Source: Roseiarcus sp963772555 (GTDB taxonomy: Bacteria; Pseudomonadota; Alphaproteobacteria; Rhizobiales; Beijerinckiaceae). Taken from it: 64,000 nucleotides of DNA. The translations under genes and the position numbers were made by a program. Under the pieces are notes generated by a model. The model was not told where the DNA came from. It was given only the letters and a program-made list of their open reading frames with translations, and did no database searches. Where the stretch lies: positions 1 to 64,000 of the forward strand of contig CAVYXQ010000015.1 in NCBI GenBank assembly GCA_963772555.1, read 5' to 3'. Of the stretch, positions 43,867 to 52,629 are shown piece by piece (position 1 is the stretch's first letter; each line of letters starts with the position of its first letter).

Positions 43867-44877
43867 ATGCCGCGCCCGCCCCTCTTTCGCCGCCTCCTTT
43901 GGCTCGTCGTCGCCGGCGCGCTGATGGGCGCGCTCTACGCCCAGCTCAGGAGCGGGACGCCGGCGCCCGGCGTGGTCGTGGGCGCCTTGATGGCCGCCAG
44001 CATCTTCGCACTCGAGCGCTACGTGCTGCGGGGCGGCGCCGCGCTTTCTCGCCGGATGCCGTTTCTTCCCTATTTCGTCCTCCGCTCGGTTCTCTACGTC
44101 GGCGTCATCGTGCTCGTGACCGCCGTCGGGGTCGGGCTCTTATCGGGCGAGTTCGCGCTCATCGGCAGCGCCGACTTCCTGTTCACGCTCGCGCTGATCA
44201 TCGCCGCCAACCTCCTCGTCAGCGTCAACGAACTCCTCGGTCCAGGCGTGCTTTTCGCCTTCGCGGCGGGGCGCTATTATGAGCCGCGGATCGAGGAGCG
44301 GGCGCTCATCTTCTTCGACATGCGCTCTTCGACCACGATCGCCGAGCGTCTCGGAGAGCGGGCGTTTCTCGCCTTCCTCAACCGCTTCGTCGCCGACCTG
44401 TCGCTCGCCATCGCCGAAGCCGGCGGCGAAATCCACAAATATGTCGGCGACGAGGTGATCGCGACCTGGAGACTGAGCCCCGGTCCGAACGAGCCGGCCT
44501 GCGTCCGCGCCTGCTTTTCCGCGCTGGGCCGGCTCCAGGCGCAAGCGCCCGCCTACCAGCGCGAGTTCGGCCAGCGCGCCGACTTCCGCGCCGCGCTTCA
44601 CTGCGGCCCGGTGGCGGTCGGCGAACTCGGCACGCTGAAGAAAGAGATCGCGCTGATCGGCGACACGATGAACGCCACCCAGCGAATCCAGGAGGCCTGC
44701 CGCGCGACGAGCAATCGCGTGCTCGCTTCCGTGGCGTTGCTCGACCGCCTCGCCGCGCTCCCTTCCGGCGTGACGCGCCGGCCGCTTGGGGAGCTGCCGA
44801 TGCGCGGCAAGGAGCGCCCGCTCGAGCTTTATGTGCTGGAATCGCCAAGCGCCTCGCCGCCGACCGCTCGCGCCTGA
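43867..44877 (+). CDS. Membrane-bound class III adenylate cyclase
   Basis: A 336-residue protein. The N-terminal 140 residues hold about four membrane spans. The cyclase domain follows: ALIFFDMRSSTTIAERLGER (first metal Asp), GGEIHKYVGDEVIATW (second metal Asp) and LIGDTMNATQRIQEAC (transition-state Asn and Arg). ATP rather than GTP as substrate is likely from the Lys in HKYVGDE and the bacterial subclass. No sensor domain other than the membrane part is seen. A downstream CRP-like receptor is not in the window. Confidence 0.88.
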   Translation: MPRPPLFRRLLWLVVAGALMGALYAQLRSGTPAPGVVVGALMAASIFALERYVLRGGAALSRRMPFLPYFVLRSVLYVGVIVLVTAVGVGLLSGEFALIGSADFLFTLALIIAANLLVSVNELLGPGVLFAFAAGRYYEPRIEERALIFFDMRSSTTIAERLGERAFLAFLNRFVADLSLAIAEAGGEIHKYVGDEVIATWRLSPGPNEPACVRACFSALGRLQAQAPAYQREFGQRADFRAALHCGPVAVGELGTLKKEIALIGDTMNATQRIQEACRATSNRVLASVALLDRLAALPSGVTRRPLGELPMRGKERPLELYVLESPSASPPTARA

Positions 44878-45132
44878 TCCTCGGCTTGCCGGCCCGCCTC
44901 AGGCTTCGCGGATTTTGCCGCTGGCGTAAGGCGGAAGCGGCGCGCGAGGGTGATAGTTCTACCAGTGCGCGACCATACAGAGCACCGCCTCGAGTTTTCG
45001 CACAGTCTGCAAGATATAGGGAACAAGCAGTCCGTCGATATTTTTAGGCTTTTCTGTTCCGTAAATTTTTTCCAGAATCGCGGCCGGAATTGGCCGTCGA
45101 AACCGGACGGCCTTTGTGGTATAAAAGGCGAC
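44878..45132. other. Intergenic stretch with low-GC block
   Basis: 45010-45070 is markedly AT-rich (TCGATATTTTTAGGCTTTTC, GTAAATTTTTTCC) compared with the flanks and leads into the nucleotidyltransferase gene. It may mark a transferred toxin-antitoxin module and hold its promoter. No gene is seen. Confidence 0.45.
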
Positions 45133-45429
45133 ATGAAACGCGACGAGATCATAAGGACGTTGAAGGAGCGCGAGGCCGACTTGCGGGCGCACGGCGTCAC
45201 GCATGCCGCCCTGTTCGGTTCGGTCGCGCGTGACGAGCAGCGACCCGGCCGCGACATCGACATTCTCGTTGACCTCGACCCCGCTGTCGTCGCCACGATG
45301 TTCGATTATGCGGGCGTGAAGGATTACGTCGCCAGCCTGTTTCTAGAGTCCGTCGACGTGATCGACAGGGAAGCCTTGAAGCCCCGCCTTCGACCTCACG
45401 CGGCCGTCGACGCGATCTATGCTTTCTGA
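45133..45429 (+). CDS. mntA: MntA-like nucleotidyltransferase, orphaned
   Basis: A 98-residue minimal nucleotidyltransferase with ALFGSVARDEQRPGRDIDIL, the GSx10DxD site, and FLESVDVIDREALKPRLRP at the end. It differs clearly from the copy at 19167. Its expected partner HepT begins at 45419, overlapping by 11 bp, but is cut after 26 codons, so this antitoxin-type gene has no complete toxin here. GTATAAAAGGCGAC lies just before ATG 45133 and could combine a -10-like element with a weak ribosome site. Confidence 0.82.
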   Translation: MKRDEIIRTLKEREADLRAHGVTHAALFGSVARDEQRPGRDIDILVDLDPAVVATMFDYAGVKDYVASLFLESVDVIDREALKPRLRPHAAVDAIYAF

Positions 45430-45499
45430 AATTGAACGCGACGCGCTGGAGGACATACGAAACGCGCCGCCTGCCGCCGCCATCGCATTTGTCATGTGA
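45419..45499 (+). pseudogene. Truncated HepT toxin gene
   Basis: ATG 45419 starts LSEIERDALEDIRNA, the normal opening of DUF86/HepT proteins, then loses similarity and stops at 45499. The HEPN active site (RxxxxHxY) is missing. The deletion removed about 75% of the toxin gene up to the leader of the carbonic anhydrase gene. Confidence 0.7.
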
Positions 45500-45617
45500 G
45501 GGCAATAAGATGCGCCTGCGCCCCAATTTCGGGGCGGCGGCGCTGTCCGCAGCGAAGCGGCGGTGTTTTGTTTCAAGGCGGAATCGGCGCGCCGACTGGC
45601 GACAGGGAGAGCGGCTC

Positions 45618-46340
45618 ATGTGCGGCAATTGCAAGAACAAGGGAATTGGTCGGCGGGAGCTCTTCAAACTCGGCGCGGCGGCGGGCGTGGTCGCGCTGGG
45701 TCTCGGCGCATCCGGGCCGGCGTTCGCTGCCGGGGGCGAGCCGACTGCGCTTTCCCCCGACCAGGCGCTCGCTGCGCTGAAGTCCGGCAACGAGCGCTAC
45801 GTGAGCAATCCGCAGCTCTGCGCGGTCGATCTCGCGTCGAGCCGCAACGCTGTCTCCACGCATCAGGCGCCGTGGGCGACCGTCATCGGCTGCGCCGACA
45901 GTCGGGTGCCGCCGGAACTGATTTTCGGCGGCCGCGGGGTGGGCGAGCTTTTTGTCGCCCGCAACGCCGGCAATCTCGTCGACACCGCGACATTGGGCAC
46001 TGTCGAATACGGCGCCGCCGTGCTCGGCTCGCCGCTCATCGTCGTCCTCGCCCATACGAGCTGCGGCGCGGTGCACGCGGCTTGCGACGTCGTGACCAAG
46101 AACACGACCTATCCGGGCGCCATCGGCCCGATGATCGAACCGATCGTGCCGGCCGCGCTGGCAGTGCGCAACGACCCCGGCGATTTCGTCAACAACGCCG
46201 CGAAGGAAAGCGCCAAGCGCACCGTCGCGCAACTCAAGGAGGCGAGCTCGATCATCACCGGCTTCGCCGGCTCGGGCAAGCTCAACATCGTCGCGGCGAT
46301 ATACGATCTCGAAACAGGCGTCGTCACCTATCTGGATTGA
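45618..46340 (+). CDS. Tat-exported beta-carbonic anhydrase
   Basis: A 240-residue beta-class carbonic anhydrase. Zinc ligands and the Asp-Arg dyad are intact: GCADSRVPPE (C92, D94, R96) and LAHTSCGAV (H146, C149). The N-terminus is a twin-arginine signal (GRRELFKLGAAAGVVALGLG, then GPAFA), so folded export to the periplasm is expected. An unusual CGNC precedes the RR. ATG 45618 is the start that leaves the signal intact and has GGGAG upstream. Periplasmic CO2/bicarbonate interconversion or pH adjustment is the likely role. Confidence 0.9.
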   Translation: MCGNCKNKGIGRRELFKLGAAAGVVALGLGASGPAFAAGGEPTALSPDQALAALKSGNERYVSNPQLCAVDLASSRNAVSTHQAPWATVIGCADSRVPPELIFGGRGVGELFVARNAGNLVDTATLGTVEYGAAVLGSPLIVVLAHTSCGAVHAACDVVTKNTTYPGAIGPMIEPIVPAALAVRNDPGDFVNNAAKESAKRTVAQLKEASSIITGFAGSGKLNIVAAIYDLETGVVTYLD

Positions 46341-46364
46341 GGGAGCGCGCGCTCCCTTGCGCGC

Positions 46365-47600
46365 CTACTTCGCGTCGAGCCCGTAGAGCGTATGCAGCGT
46401 CCTGACCGCGAGCTCGGTATAGGGCTCGTCGATCAGCATGGAGAACTTGATCTCCGACGTCGTGATCGCACGGATGTTGATCCCCTTGGCGGCGAGCGCC
46501 CTGAACGCCCGCGCGGCGACGCCTGAATGCGAGCGCATGCCGACGCCGATGGCGGAGATCTTCACCACGTCCTGGGCGCCGTTCAGCCGCGCGTAGCCGA
46601 TCGCCTCGCGCCGCGCCTCGATGATGCTTTTGGCCCGCTCGAAATCGGCGGCCGAGACGGTGAAGGTGATGTCGGTCGTCGCCTCGTCCTCGGACACCAC
46701 CTGGATGATCATGTCGACGTTGATGCTGGCCTCGGCCAGCGGCCCGAAGATCGCCGCCGCGACGCCCGGCTTGTCGGCCACGTCGCGCAATGTGATCTGC
46801 GATTCGTCCCGCGAGAAGGCGATGCCGGTGACGATCTGCTCTTCCACGATATCCTCCTCGTCGCATATGAGCGTGCCGAGCCGCGGGTCGGCCGGATCGT
46901 CGAAGGACGACCGCACATAGAGTCTCACCTTGTGCACCATGGCCACTTCGACGGAGCGCACCTGCAGGACCTTGGCGCCGAGCGAGGCCATTTCGAGCAT
47001 CTCCTCGAACGACACCTTGTCGAGCCGGCGCGCCCGCGGCACGACGCGCGGGTCGGTAGTATAGACGCCGTCGACGTCGGTGTAGATGTCGCAGCGATCG
47101 GCGGCGATCGCTGCGGCGAGCGCCACGGCGGATGTGTCCGAGCCGCCGCGGCCGAGCGTCGTCACCCGGTTCGAGGGCGCATGCAGGCCCTGGAAGCCCG
47201 CCACCACCGCGATCTCGCCGCGCCGCAAGCTTTCGAGGAGCGGACGTCCGTCGATCTTGACGATGCGCGCCGCGCCGTGCGCCTCGTCGGTGAGGATCGG
47301 GACTTGCCATCCCTGCCATGAGCGGGCGGCAAGCCCCATCGTCCTGAGGATGAGCGCCAGCAGCCCCGCCGTCACCAGCTCTCCCGAGGCGACGACCGAA
47401 TCGTATTCCGCGTTGTCGAACTCCGAGCCTGCTTCCTTGCACCAGGCGACGAGCTCGTTGGTCTTCCCGGCCATGGCGGAGACGACGACGGCGACCTCAT
47501 GTCCGGCGTCGACTTCCCGTTTCACATGGGCTGCGACGTTGCGGATGCGCCCGACATCGGCGACCGACGTGCCGCCGAACTTCATCACCAGACGCGACAC
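46365..47600 (-). CDS. lysC: Aspartate kinase
   Basis: LysC phosphorylates aspartate, the first step to lysine, threonine and methionine. The 411-residue protein begins SRLVMKFGGTSVADVGRIRN and has the catalytic TTLGRGGSDTSAVALAAAI and DVDGVYTTDPR. Two ACT domains follow (DKPGVAAAIFGPLAEASINV and VGMRSHSGVAARAFRALAAK), the allosteric lysine/threonine sites. GTG 47600 is chosen because GAGGA lies seven bases upstream and homologues start here; an ATG 15 codons earlier is possible. It is divergent from ubiG. Confidence 0.95.
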   Translation of the reverse strand: MSRLVMKFGGTSVADVGRIRNVAAHVKREVDAGHEVAVVVSAMAGKTNELVAWCKEAGSEFDNAEYDSVVASGELVTAGLLALILRTMGLAARSWQGWQVPILTDEAHGAARIVKIDGRPLLESLRRGEIAVVAGFQGLHAPSNRVTTLGRGGSDTSAVALAAAIAADRCDIYTDVDGVYTTDPRVVPRARRLDKVSFEEMLEMASLGAKVLQVRSVEVAMVHKVRLYVRSSFDDPADPRLGTLICDEEDIVEEQIVTGIAFSRDESQITLRDVADKPGVAAAIFGPLAEASINVDMIIQVVSEDEATTDITFTVSAADFERAKSIIEARREAIGYARLNGAQDVVKISAIGVGMRSHSGVAARAFRALAAKGINIRAITTSEIKFSMLIDEPYTELAVRTLHTLYGLDAK

Positions 47601-47715
47601 TCGGATCCTCAGGCTTGCGGGGGAAGGGGGCGCGGAGTCGCGCAAGGGGCGCGCCGCGGCGTATAATGAGGCGGCGCGGGCCGGTCAACGCCGGGCCCTC
47701 GCCGAGGGTAGCGTT

Positions 47716-48480
47716 ATGCCTCATCCATCCGCCGCGAGCGTGATCCCCGCCGAAGTCGCGCATTTCGACGCGCTGGCGGAGGACTGGTGGGATCCCGACG
47801 GGCCGATGGCGCCCCTGCACAGGCTGACGCCGTTGCGCGTCGCCTGGGCGCGCGATCTCCTCGTCAGCCGCTTCCACCGCGACGCCCGCTGCGGCGCGCC
47901 GCTCGCCGGGCTCGAGGCGCTCGACATCGGCTGCGGGGCGGGGCTCATCGCCGAGCCCCTGGCGCGGCTCGGCGCCACAGTCGAGGGCATCGACCCGGCG
48001 CCGGCGCCGATCGAGGCCGCGCGCCGCCACGCCGAGGAGACAGGGGCGCGCGTGACCTACCGGGTCGCGACCGTCGAGGCGCTTCGGGAGGAGCCGCGGC
48101 GCTTCGACGTGGTCAGCGCCATGGAGGTGATCGAGCATGTCGCCGATCCGGCGCGCTTCGTCGCCGACGCCGCGGCGCTCATGCGGCCCGGCGGCCTCTT
48201 CCTCGCCTCGACGCTGAACCGCACCCTGAAGAGCTTCGCCCTGGCGATCGTCGGCGCGGAATATGTGCTGCGCTGGCTCACTCCCGGGACGCATCGCTGG
48301 GAGCAGTTCGTGACGCCGGCGGAATTCGCCGCCGCGGCGCGCGCCGCCGGCTTGAGAGTGATCGACCGCCAGGGCGTCGCCTACGATCCCTTGCGCCTCG
48401 GCTGGCGCCTGTCGCGCGACATGAGCGTGAACTACCTTTTTGCCGCGAAAAAGCCGTCGGCCGGCGCGCTCTCAGGCTGA
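47716..48480 (+). CDS. ubiG: Ubiquinone O-methyltransferase
   Basis: UbiG performs both O-methylations in ubiquinone synthesis. The 254-residue SAM-dependent enzyme has HFDALAEDWWDPDGPMAPLH at the N-terminus, motif I ALDIGCGAGLIAEPLARLGA, the acidic loop GIDPAP, and VSAMEVIEHVADPARFV. The C-terminal THRWEQFVTPAEFAAAAR and LSRDMSVNYLFAAKK are typical of the family. lysC and ubiG are commonly divergent neighbours in Hyphomicrobiales. Confidence 0.95.
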   Translation: MPHPSAASVIPAEVAHFDALAEDWWDPDGPMAPLHRLTPLRVAWARDLLVSRFHRDARCGAPLAGLEALDIGCGAGLIAEPLARLGATVEGIDPAPAPIEAARRHAEETGARVTYRVATVEALREEPRRFDVVSAMEVIEHVADPARFVADAAALMRPGGLFLASTLNRTLKSFALAIVGAEYVLRWLTPGTHRWEQFVTPAEFAAAARAAGLRVIDRQGVAYDPLRLGWRLSRDMSVNYLFAAKKPSAGALSG

Positions 48481-48507
48481 GACGGCGGAGTCCGGCCACG
48501 ACGGCGA

Positions 48508-49191
48508 TCAGGGCTTCTGCGGGCATTCCTTTTGCAGCCGGTCCATCGCCTGGGCGAAGCCGGCGAGCGAATAGGAGTCGGTCGAGGCGTTGCCGCGGAG
48601 CGAGGCGGCCTTGATCTCGAGCTTCGTGCCCTTGCGCATTTCGGCGATCAGCGCGCTCTCGCGCGCCGCGTTCTTGACCCACAGATCGCTGCCCTTGGGC
48701 AGAAGCTCGAACGTCGCCTCGTCGATGCTGGCCATTGGCGCGGCGATTGACTTCGACCTTCCCTTTGGCGCGGACCGCTTCGCCGCCTTTTCAGGCTTGA
48801 CGTCCGGCTTGGCGTCGGACTTCTCGTCTGTGTTCGCCTCGGCCTCCGTCCCGGCGGAGACGTCGTAGCCCATGATGAACGACACTTCGTTGCGCACGCC
48901 CTCGGCCGGCCGGTCGGAAATGAAGGCGTAACCCGGGTCGCGGTTGAGGTTCGCCGGCTCGCGCTTTTTCGGCTGCGCCAGCACGTAGCAGATGCGGCCC
49001 TTGCCGGCCTGCCCGACGAAGACGTTCCATTCGCCGAAGGTGGCGACGAGCGCCGGCTTCGCCGCCTCGTCTTTCTTCTCGGTCTTTTTCGCGGCGGCCC
49101 CGGCCGGGAGAGCCATGCTGGCGAGCAGCATCGCCGCCGCGGCGGAAGCGAGCGCGGCGCGCGGCAGATGAGAAAAATGAGGCAAGGCCAT
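48508..49191 (-). CDS. Invasion-associated locus B family protein
   Basis: A 227-residue exported protein of the IalB family. A signal peptide (LASAAAAMLLASMALPAGAA) is followed by FGEWNVFVGQAGKGRICYVL with the conserved Cys, and RDPGYAFISDRPAEGVRNEV. A basic low-complexity insertion (KPDVKPEKAAKRSAPKGRSK) interrupts the domain. The C-terminus has GFAQAMDRLQKEC. The family name comes from Bartonella, but homologues occur throughout free-living Hyphomicrobiales with unknown role. ATG 49191 fits the signal peptide; a 19-residue extension is possible. Confidence 0.88.
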   Translation of the reverse strand: MALPHFSHLPRAALASAAAAMLLASMALPAGAAAKKTEKKDEAAKPALVATFGEWNVFVGQAGKGRICYVLAQPKKREPANLNRDPGYAFISDRPAEGVRNEVSFIMGYDVSAGTEAEANTDEKSDAKPDVKPEKAAKRSAPKGRSKSIAAPMASIDEATFELLPKGSDLWVKNAARESALIAEMRKGTKLEIKAASLRGNASTDSYSLAGFAQAMDRLQKECPQKP

Positions 49192-49355
49192 CGATATCCG
49201 TCTCTTGAAGCCGCCTCGCGTCCAACGCCGCGAGGCCTGGCGCCCCATTGCCGCCGGATCGGGGCAAAATTCCGGCTTTCGCGGATTCGAAGGGGGCGGC
49301 CTCTGGCAATCTGCCCCTGGTTAATGAAAAATGAGTAAAACTGGGAGACGTCGAA

Positions 49356-50342
49356 ATGAAGGCCCTGATCTGCCGATCGCTTGGTCCCGCCGAGACGCTC
49401 GAGGTGGTCGACGTCGAGGCGCCGTCCGCCGGTCCGGGCGAGGCGGTGGTCGAGATCGCCTATGCGGCGCTCAATTTCTTCGACACGCTTATCATCGAGG
49501 GCAAGTACCAGGTGAAGCCCGAGCCGCCGTTTTCGCCGGGCGGCGAGTTCTCCGGCCGCATCGTCGCGCTCGGGCGGGACGCCGGGGGCTTTGCGGCCGG
49601 CGACCGGGTGATGGGCTCGTGCGGCTATGGCGCGGCGCGCGAGCGGATCGCCATTCCGGCGAGCCGGCTGGCGCGCGTCCCGGACGGCCTGCCGCTCGAC
49701 AAGGCGGCCGGCCTCTCGATCGCCTACGGCACGACGATCCATGCGCTCAAGCAGCGGGCGGAGCTGCGGCCGGGCGAAACGCTGGTCGTGCTCGGCGCTT
49801 CCGGCGGCGTCGGGCTCGCAGCGGTCGAGATCGGCGCCGTCATGGGGGCGCGCGTCATCGCCTGCGCCTCGTCCGACGACAAGCTCGCCTTCGCCCGCCG
49901 CTACGGCGCCACGGAGACGATCAATTACGCGACCGAGGACCTGCGGGCGCGACTTAGGGAGGTCGCCGGCGCGAAGGGCGTCGATGTCGTCTACGACCCG
50001 GTCGGCGGGGCGCTCGCCGAGCCGGCGCTGCGCTCGCTCGGCTGGAAAGGGCGATTTCTGGTGATCGGCTTCGCCTCGGGCGAGATCCCCCGGCCGCCGC
50101 TCAATTGGGTGCTGCTCAAGAGCTCGGACATCCGGGGCGTCTATTGGGGAGAGTTCGCCGCCCGGGAACCCGAGGTGAACCGCGACAACATGTCCCAGTT
50201 GCTGAAATGGGCGGAAAGCGGGGCGCTCAGCGTGCACATCCACGCCAAATATCCGCTCGAGGAGCACCGGAAGGCGTTCGAAGCCATCGCCGGGCGCCAC
50301 GCGCTCGGCAAGGTCCTGTTGGTCCTCAATCCGGCTCTGTAA
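49356..50342 (+). CDS. NADPH:quinone oxidoreductase family protein
   Basis: A 328-residue zinc-independent MDR enzyme. The N-terminal GroES-like domain (ALNFFDTLIIEGKYQ, FSPGGEFSGRIVALG) is followed by a Rossmann fold with VVLGASGGVGLAAVEIGA and the family end KVLLVLNPAL. It is closer to the QOR-2/zeta-crystallin-like group with the GVYWGEF segment than to the copy at 23224. NADPH-dependent reduction of quinones or enals is likely. Confidence 0.9.
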   Translation: MKALICRSLGPAETLEVVDVEAPSAGPGEAVVEIAYAALNFFDTLIIEGKYQVKPEPPFSPGGEFSGRIVALGRDAGGFAAGDRVMGSCGYGAARERIAIPASRLARVPDGLPLDKAAGLSIAYGTTIHALKQRAELRPGETLVVLGASGGVGLAAVEIGAVMGARVIACASSDDKLAFARRYGATETINYATEDLRARLREVAGAKGVDVVYDPVGGALAEPALRSLGWKGRFLVIGFASGEIPRPPLNWVLLKSSDIRGVYWGEFAAREPEVNRDNMSQLLKWAESGALSVHIHAKYPLEEHRKAFEAIAGRHALGKVLLVLNPAL

Positions 50343-50428
50343 AAATATCTAAATTGACTTGATTGTGATGTTGCGCTGCACAATATTAGTCACGGGGAAG
50401 CGCCGAGGCCAATCCGGCGAGGTTATCC

Positions 50429-51043
50429 ATGAGCGACAATCAATCCTTCCACGTCGAGATCCGGCGCCTCTGGCCGTCGGACATGGAAGCATTTCGCGAT
50501 CATCTGCTACGCCTGGACGCCCGCAGCCGGCATGAGCGCTTCGGCGGCGGCATGTCGGACGACTTTATCGTACGTTACGCCGAAAATTGCTTCGGCAAGG
50601 GCGACTTATTGTATGGCGCTTTCGTGGATGGGCATATGTGCGGGGCGGCCGAACTGCGTTCGGACCGCGCCATCTGGAGCGAGCAGGCGCCATATGGACG
50701 GCACATTCACGCCGAGGCGGCCTTTTCGGTCGAGCAGGGCTATCGGCGGCGCGGCGTCGGCGAGAAGCTGTTCAGCCGCATCGAGCGGGCGGCGAGCAAC
50801 CACGGCGTCGAGACGATCGAGATCATCTGCCTGCCGGACAATATCGGCATGCAGCGGCTGGCGCAGAAGTTCAAGACCCGCTTCACCTTCGAGGAAAACT
50901 CGCTGACCGGCCGCCTGACCGCACGCCGTCCGACGCCGCTGTCCCTCCTCCGCGAGGCCTCCGGCGACATGCTGGACTTCAGCGCCTCGGTGTTCGACGC
51001 CCAATGGCGAGCGATGCGGCCGGAGCCGGAAAAGAGCGCCTGA
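50429..51043 (+). CDS. GNAT acetyltransferase
   Basis: A 204-residue single-domain GNAT protein. The acetyl-CoA-binding segment reads FSVEQGYRRRGVGEKLFSRI and the core strand is IEIICLPDNIGMQRLAQKF. The DARSRHERFGGGMSDDF segment is shared by stand-alone GNATs related to the Pat-type acetyltransferase domain. The substrate is unknown. The upstream 86 bp are AT-rich (AAAATATCTAAATTGACTTG) and likely contain the promoter. Confidence 0.8.
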   Translation: MSDNQSFHVEIRRLWPSDMEAFRDHLLRLDARSRHERFGGGMSDDFIVRYAENCFGKGDLLYGAFVDGHMCGAAELRSDRAIWSEQAPYGRHIHAEAAFSVEQGYRRRGVGEKLFSRIERAASNHGVETIEIICLPDNIGMQRLAQKFKTRFTFEENSLTGRLTARRPTPLSLLREASGDMLDFSASVFDAQWRAMRPEPEKSA

Positions 51044-51231
51044 CGCTGAACCCCCAGACCGACCGCCATCCGACAGATCATTTAACTGCAATTATATGTT
51101 ATATAACGCCAAAGTCTGCCGGTTTTTGACAACAGAAAATAGTGACAGGTTTTATCGGTCAAGCCCCTGAAAAGCCTGCACCGCTGCCAGGCGCGCCGCG
51201 GGCGCCGAGCCGGGGCGCCCGGACGTCCGCC
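51044..51231. other. Convergent gap with AT-rich core
   Basis: 51076-51150 is AT-rich (AACTGCAATTATATGTTATA) in an otherwise GC-rich region, between the stop of the GNAT gene and the stop of the membrane-protein gene. No hairpin with a T tract is clear. No gene is seen. Confidence 0.4.
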
Positions 51232-51810
51232 CTACTGGCCCGACGGCAGCGGCGGGCGGCCGTTGGCGGCGCGCTTGCGCGCGGCGAAGCGGGCGGCGAA
51301 ATGGGCGACCCAGGGCAGTCGGCTTCCCGTCGCCGCGGCCCGCCTGCGCCATTGCCGCACGAGCGCAACGGCGGCTTCTTTGTAAGGCGCAACGATCTGG
51401 TCGGCATAGTGGTGGAACGCCACCACCTTTTCGTAGAGGAAGGCGAACCAGCCGATTGTCAGCAGCCGATGCTTGGTCATGTCGAAAATGCCAGCGATCA
51501 GGCCGAGGCTGAGGAACTTCAGCGCGATCCAGGCGATCGCGCCGCTGACCACATAGCCCATGGCGATGGCGACGGTGGCGACCGCCAGCAGCGGCTCGAC
51601 GATCGCCAGCGGCACAAGGAAGATCAGCAGCACGACGACGAGCGGCAGGCGGTCGATCAGGCCGGCGAACGCCTCCTTGAACCGCTCCCACGGGATGAGG
51701 CCGACGAGAAAGCGCTGAATCGCGATGAGGCCGTCCCAGATCCAGGCGACGGCGAGAAACAGCAGGGCCAGCGCCAGCAGCGCCGCCCGCCTTGCCCGAT
51801 GTTGCTTCAT
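51232..51810 (-). CDS. Integral membrane protein of unknown function
   Basis: A 192-residue protein with three to four membrane spans (LLALALLFLAVAWIW, LPLVVVLLIFLVPLAIVEPL, AIAMGYVVSGAIAWIALKFL) and a very basic C-terminal tail (RQWRRRAAATG, RFAARKRAANGR). The IPWERFKEAFAGLIDRLPL and GIFDMTKHRLLTIGWFA segments are conserved in Hyphomicrobiales homologues. No function is known to me. ATG 51810 is chosen to place the basic residues just before the first span. Confidence 0.72.
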   Translation of the reverse strand: MKQHRARRAALLALALLFLAVAWIWDGLIAIQRFLVGLIPWERFKEAFAGLIDRLPLVVVLLIFLVPLAIVEPLLAVATVAIAMGYVVSGAIAWIALKFLSLGLIAGIFDMTKHRLLTIGWFAFLYEKVVAFHHYADQIVAPYKEAAVALVRQWRRRAAATGSRLPWVAHFAARFAARKRAANGRPPLPSGQ

Positions 51811-52049
51811 TCCAGCTGAAGTTTCCCGTCTGCGATCCCGTCCAATTCTCCGCCACATTGAGGGGCGAAGGCGGCCTGCGCAAGGCCTCCCGGCGCCGCA
51901 ATATGGCCATTAAGGACCTGTTAACGCTGCCCTCGGGTTCCCCTGCATTGCCGATGACGAGAGCAAGGGATCGGTAAGGTTGCCGGAACCTTGCCTTAAC
52001 TCTTCGGCGCCTAGCTCAGCGCGGGCTGCGTGAGAGTGAGGAGCGTGCC
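51811..52049. other. Divergent promoter region of the membrane protein and pal
   Basis: About 240 bp with no gene. A GAGTGAGGAGCG site precedes pal. No clear -35/-10 pair was seen. Confidence 0.35.
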
Positions 52050-52544
52050 ATGTTAGGGGTCAGGAGTTCGGTCGTCGCCGCGATTGCGCTAGCGCTCGGC
52101 CTGGGCGTCAGCGCCTGCGCGCGCAACAATGCGGGAAGCGACCTGACCGGGGGCGCCTATGCGGCGGCCGGCCCCGGCAGCGTCCAGGAATTCAACCAGA
52201 CGGTCGGCGACCGCGTCTTCTTCGACACGGACGTGACCGATCTCTCGCCCGCCGCCCAGGCGACGCTCGACAAGCAGGCGGCCTGGCTCAACAAGTACAA
52301 TCGCTATGCCTTCACCATCGAGGGCCATGCGGATGAGCGCGGCACGCGCGAATACAATTTCGCCCTCGGCGCCAAGCGGGCCGAGAACGTCCGCGAATAC
52401 CTCATCGCCAAAGGCGTCGCCGCCTCGCGGATGAAGACGATCAGCTATGGCAAGGAGCGCCCGGTCGCCGTCTGCGACGACATTTCCTGCTGGTCGCAGA
52501 ATCGCCGCGCCGTGACGGTCTTGAACGGCAGCCCGGCCAGCTGA
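52050..52544 (+). CDS. pal: Peptidoglycan-associated lipoprotein
   Basis: Pal anchors the outer membrane to peptidoglycan in the Tol-Pal system. The 164-residue protein has a lipoprotein signal ending GVSAC (lipidated C23) and an OmpA-like domain: VFFDTDVTDLSPAAQATLDK, then YAFTIEGHADERGTREYNFA and AKRAENVREYL, with the diaminopimelate-binding Asp and Arg visible. It is followed by cpoB and tilS. tolB, which normally precedes pal, is absent here. Confidence 0.95.
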   Translation: MLGVRSSVVAAIALALGLGVSACARNNAGSDLTGGAYAAAGPGSVQEFNQTVGDRVFFDTDVTDLSPAAQATLDKQAAWLNKYNRYAFTIEGHADERGTREYNFALGAKRAENVREYLIAKGVAASRMKTISYGKERPVAVCDDISCWSQNRRAVTVLNGSPAS

Positions 52545-52629
52545 GCATGACATCGCGCGGCGCTTGTCTTGAAACCGCCCAGACCGGAGGGTAAGCGCCC
52601 CTCCGGTTTCAACCGCCAACCCGAGGCTC

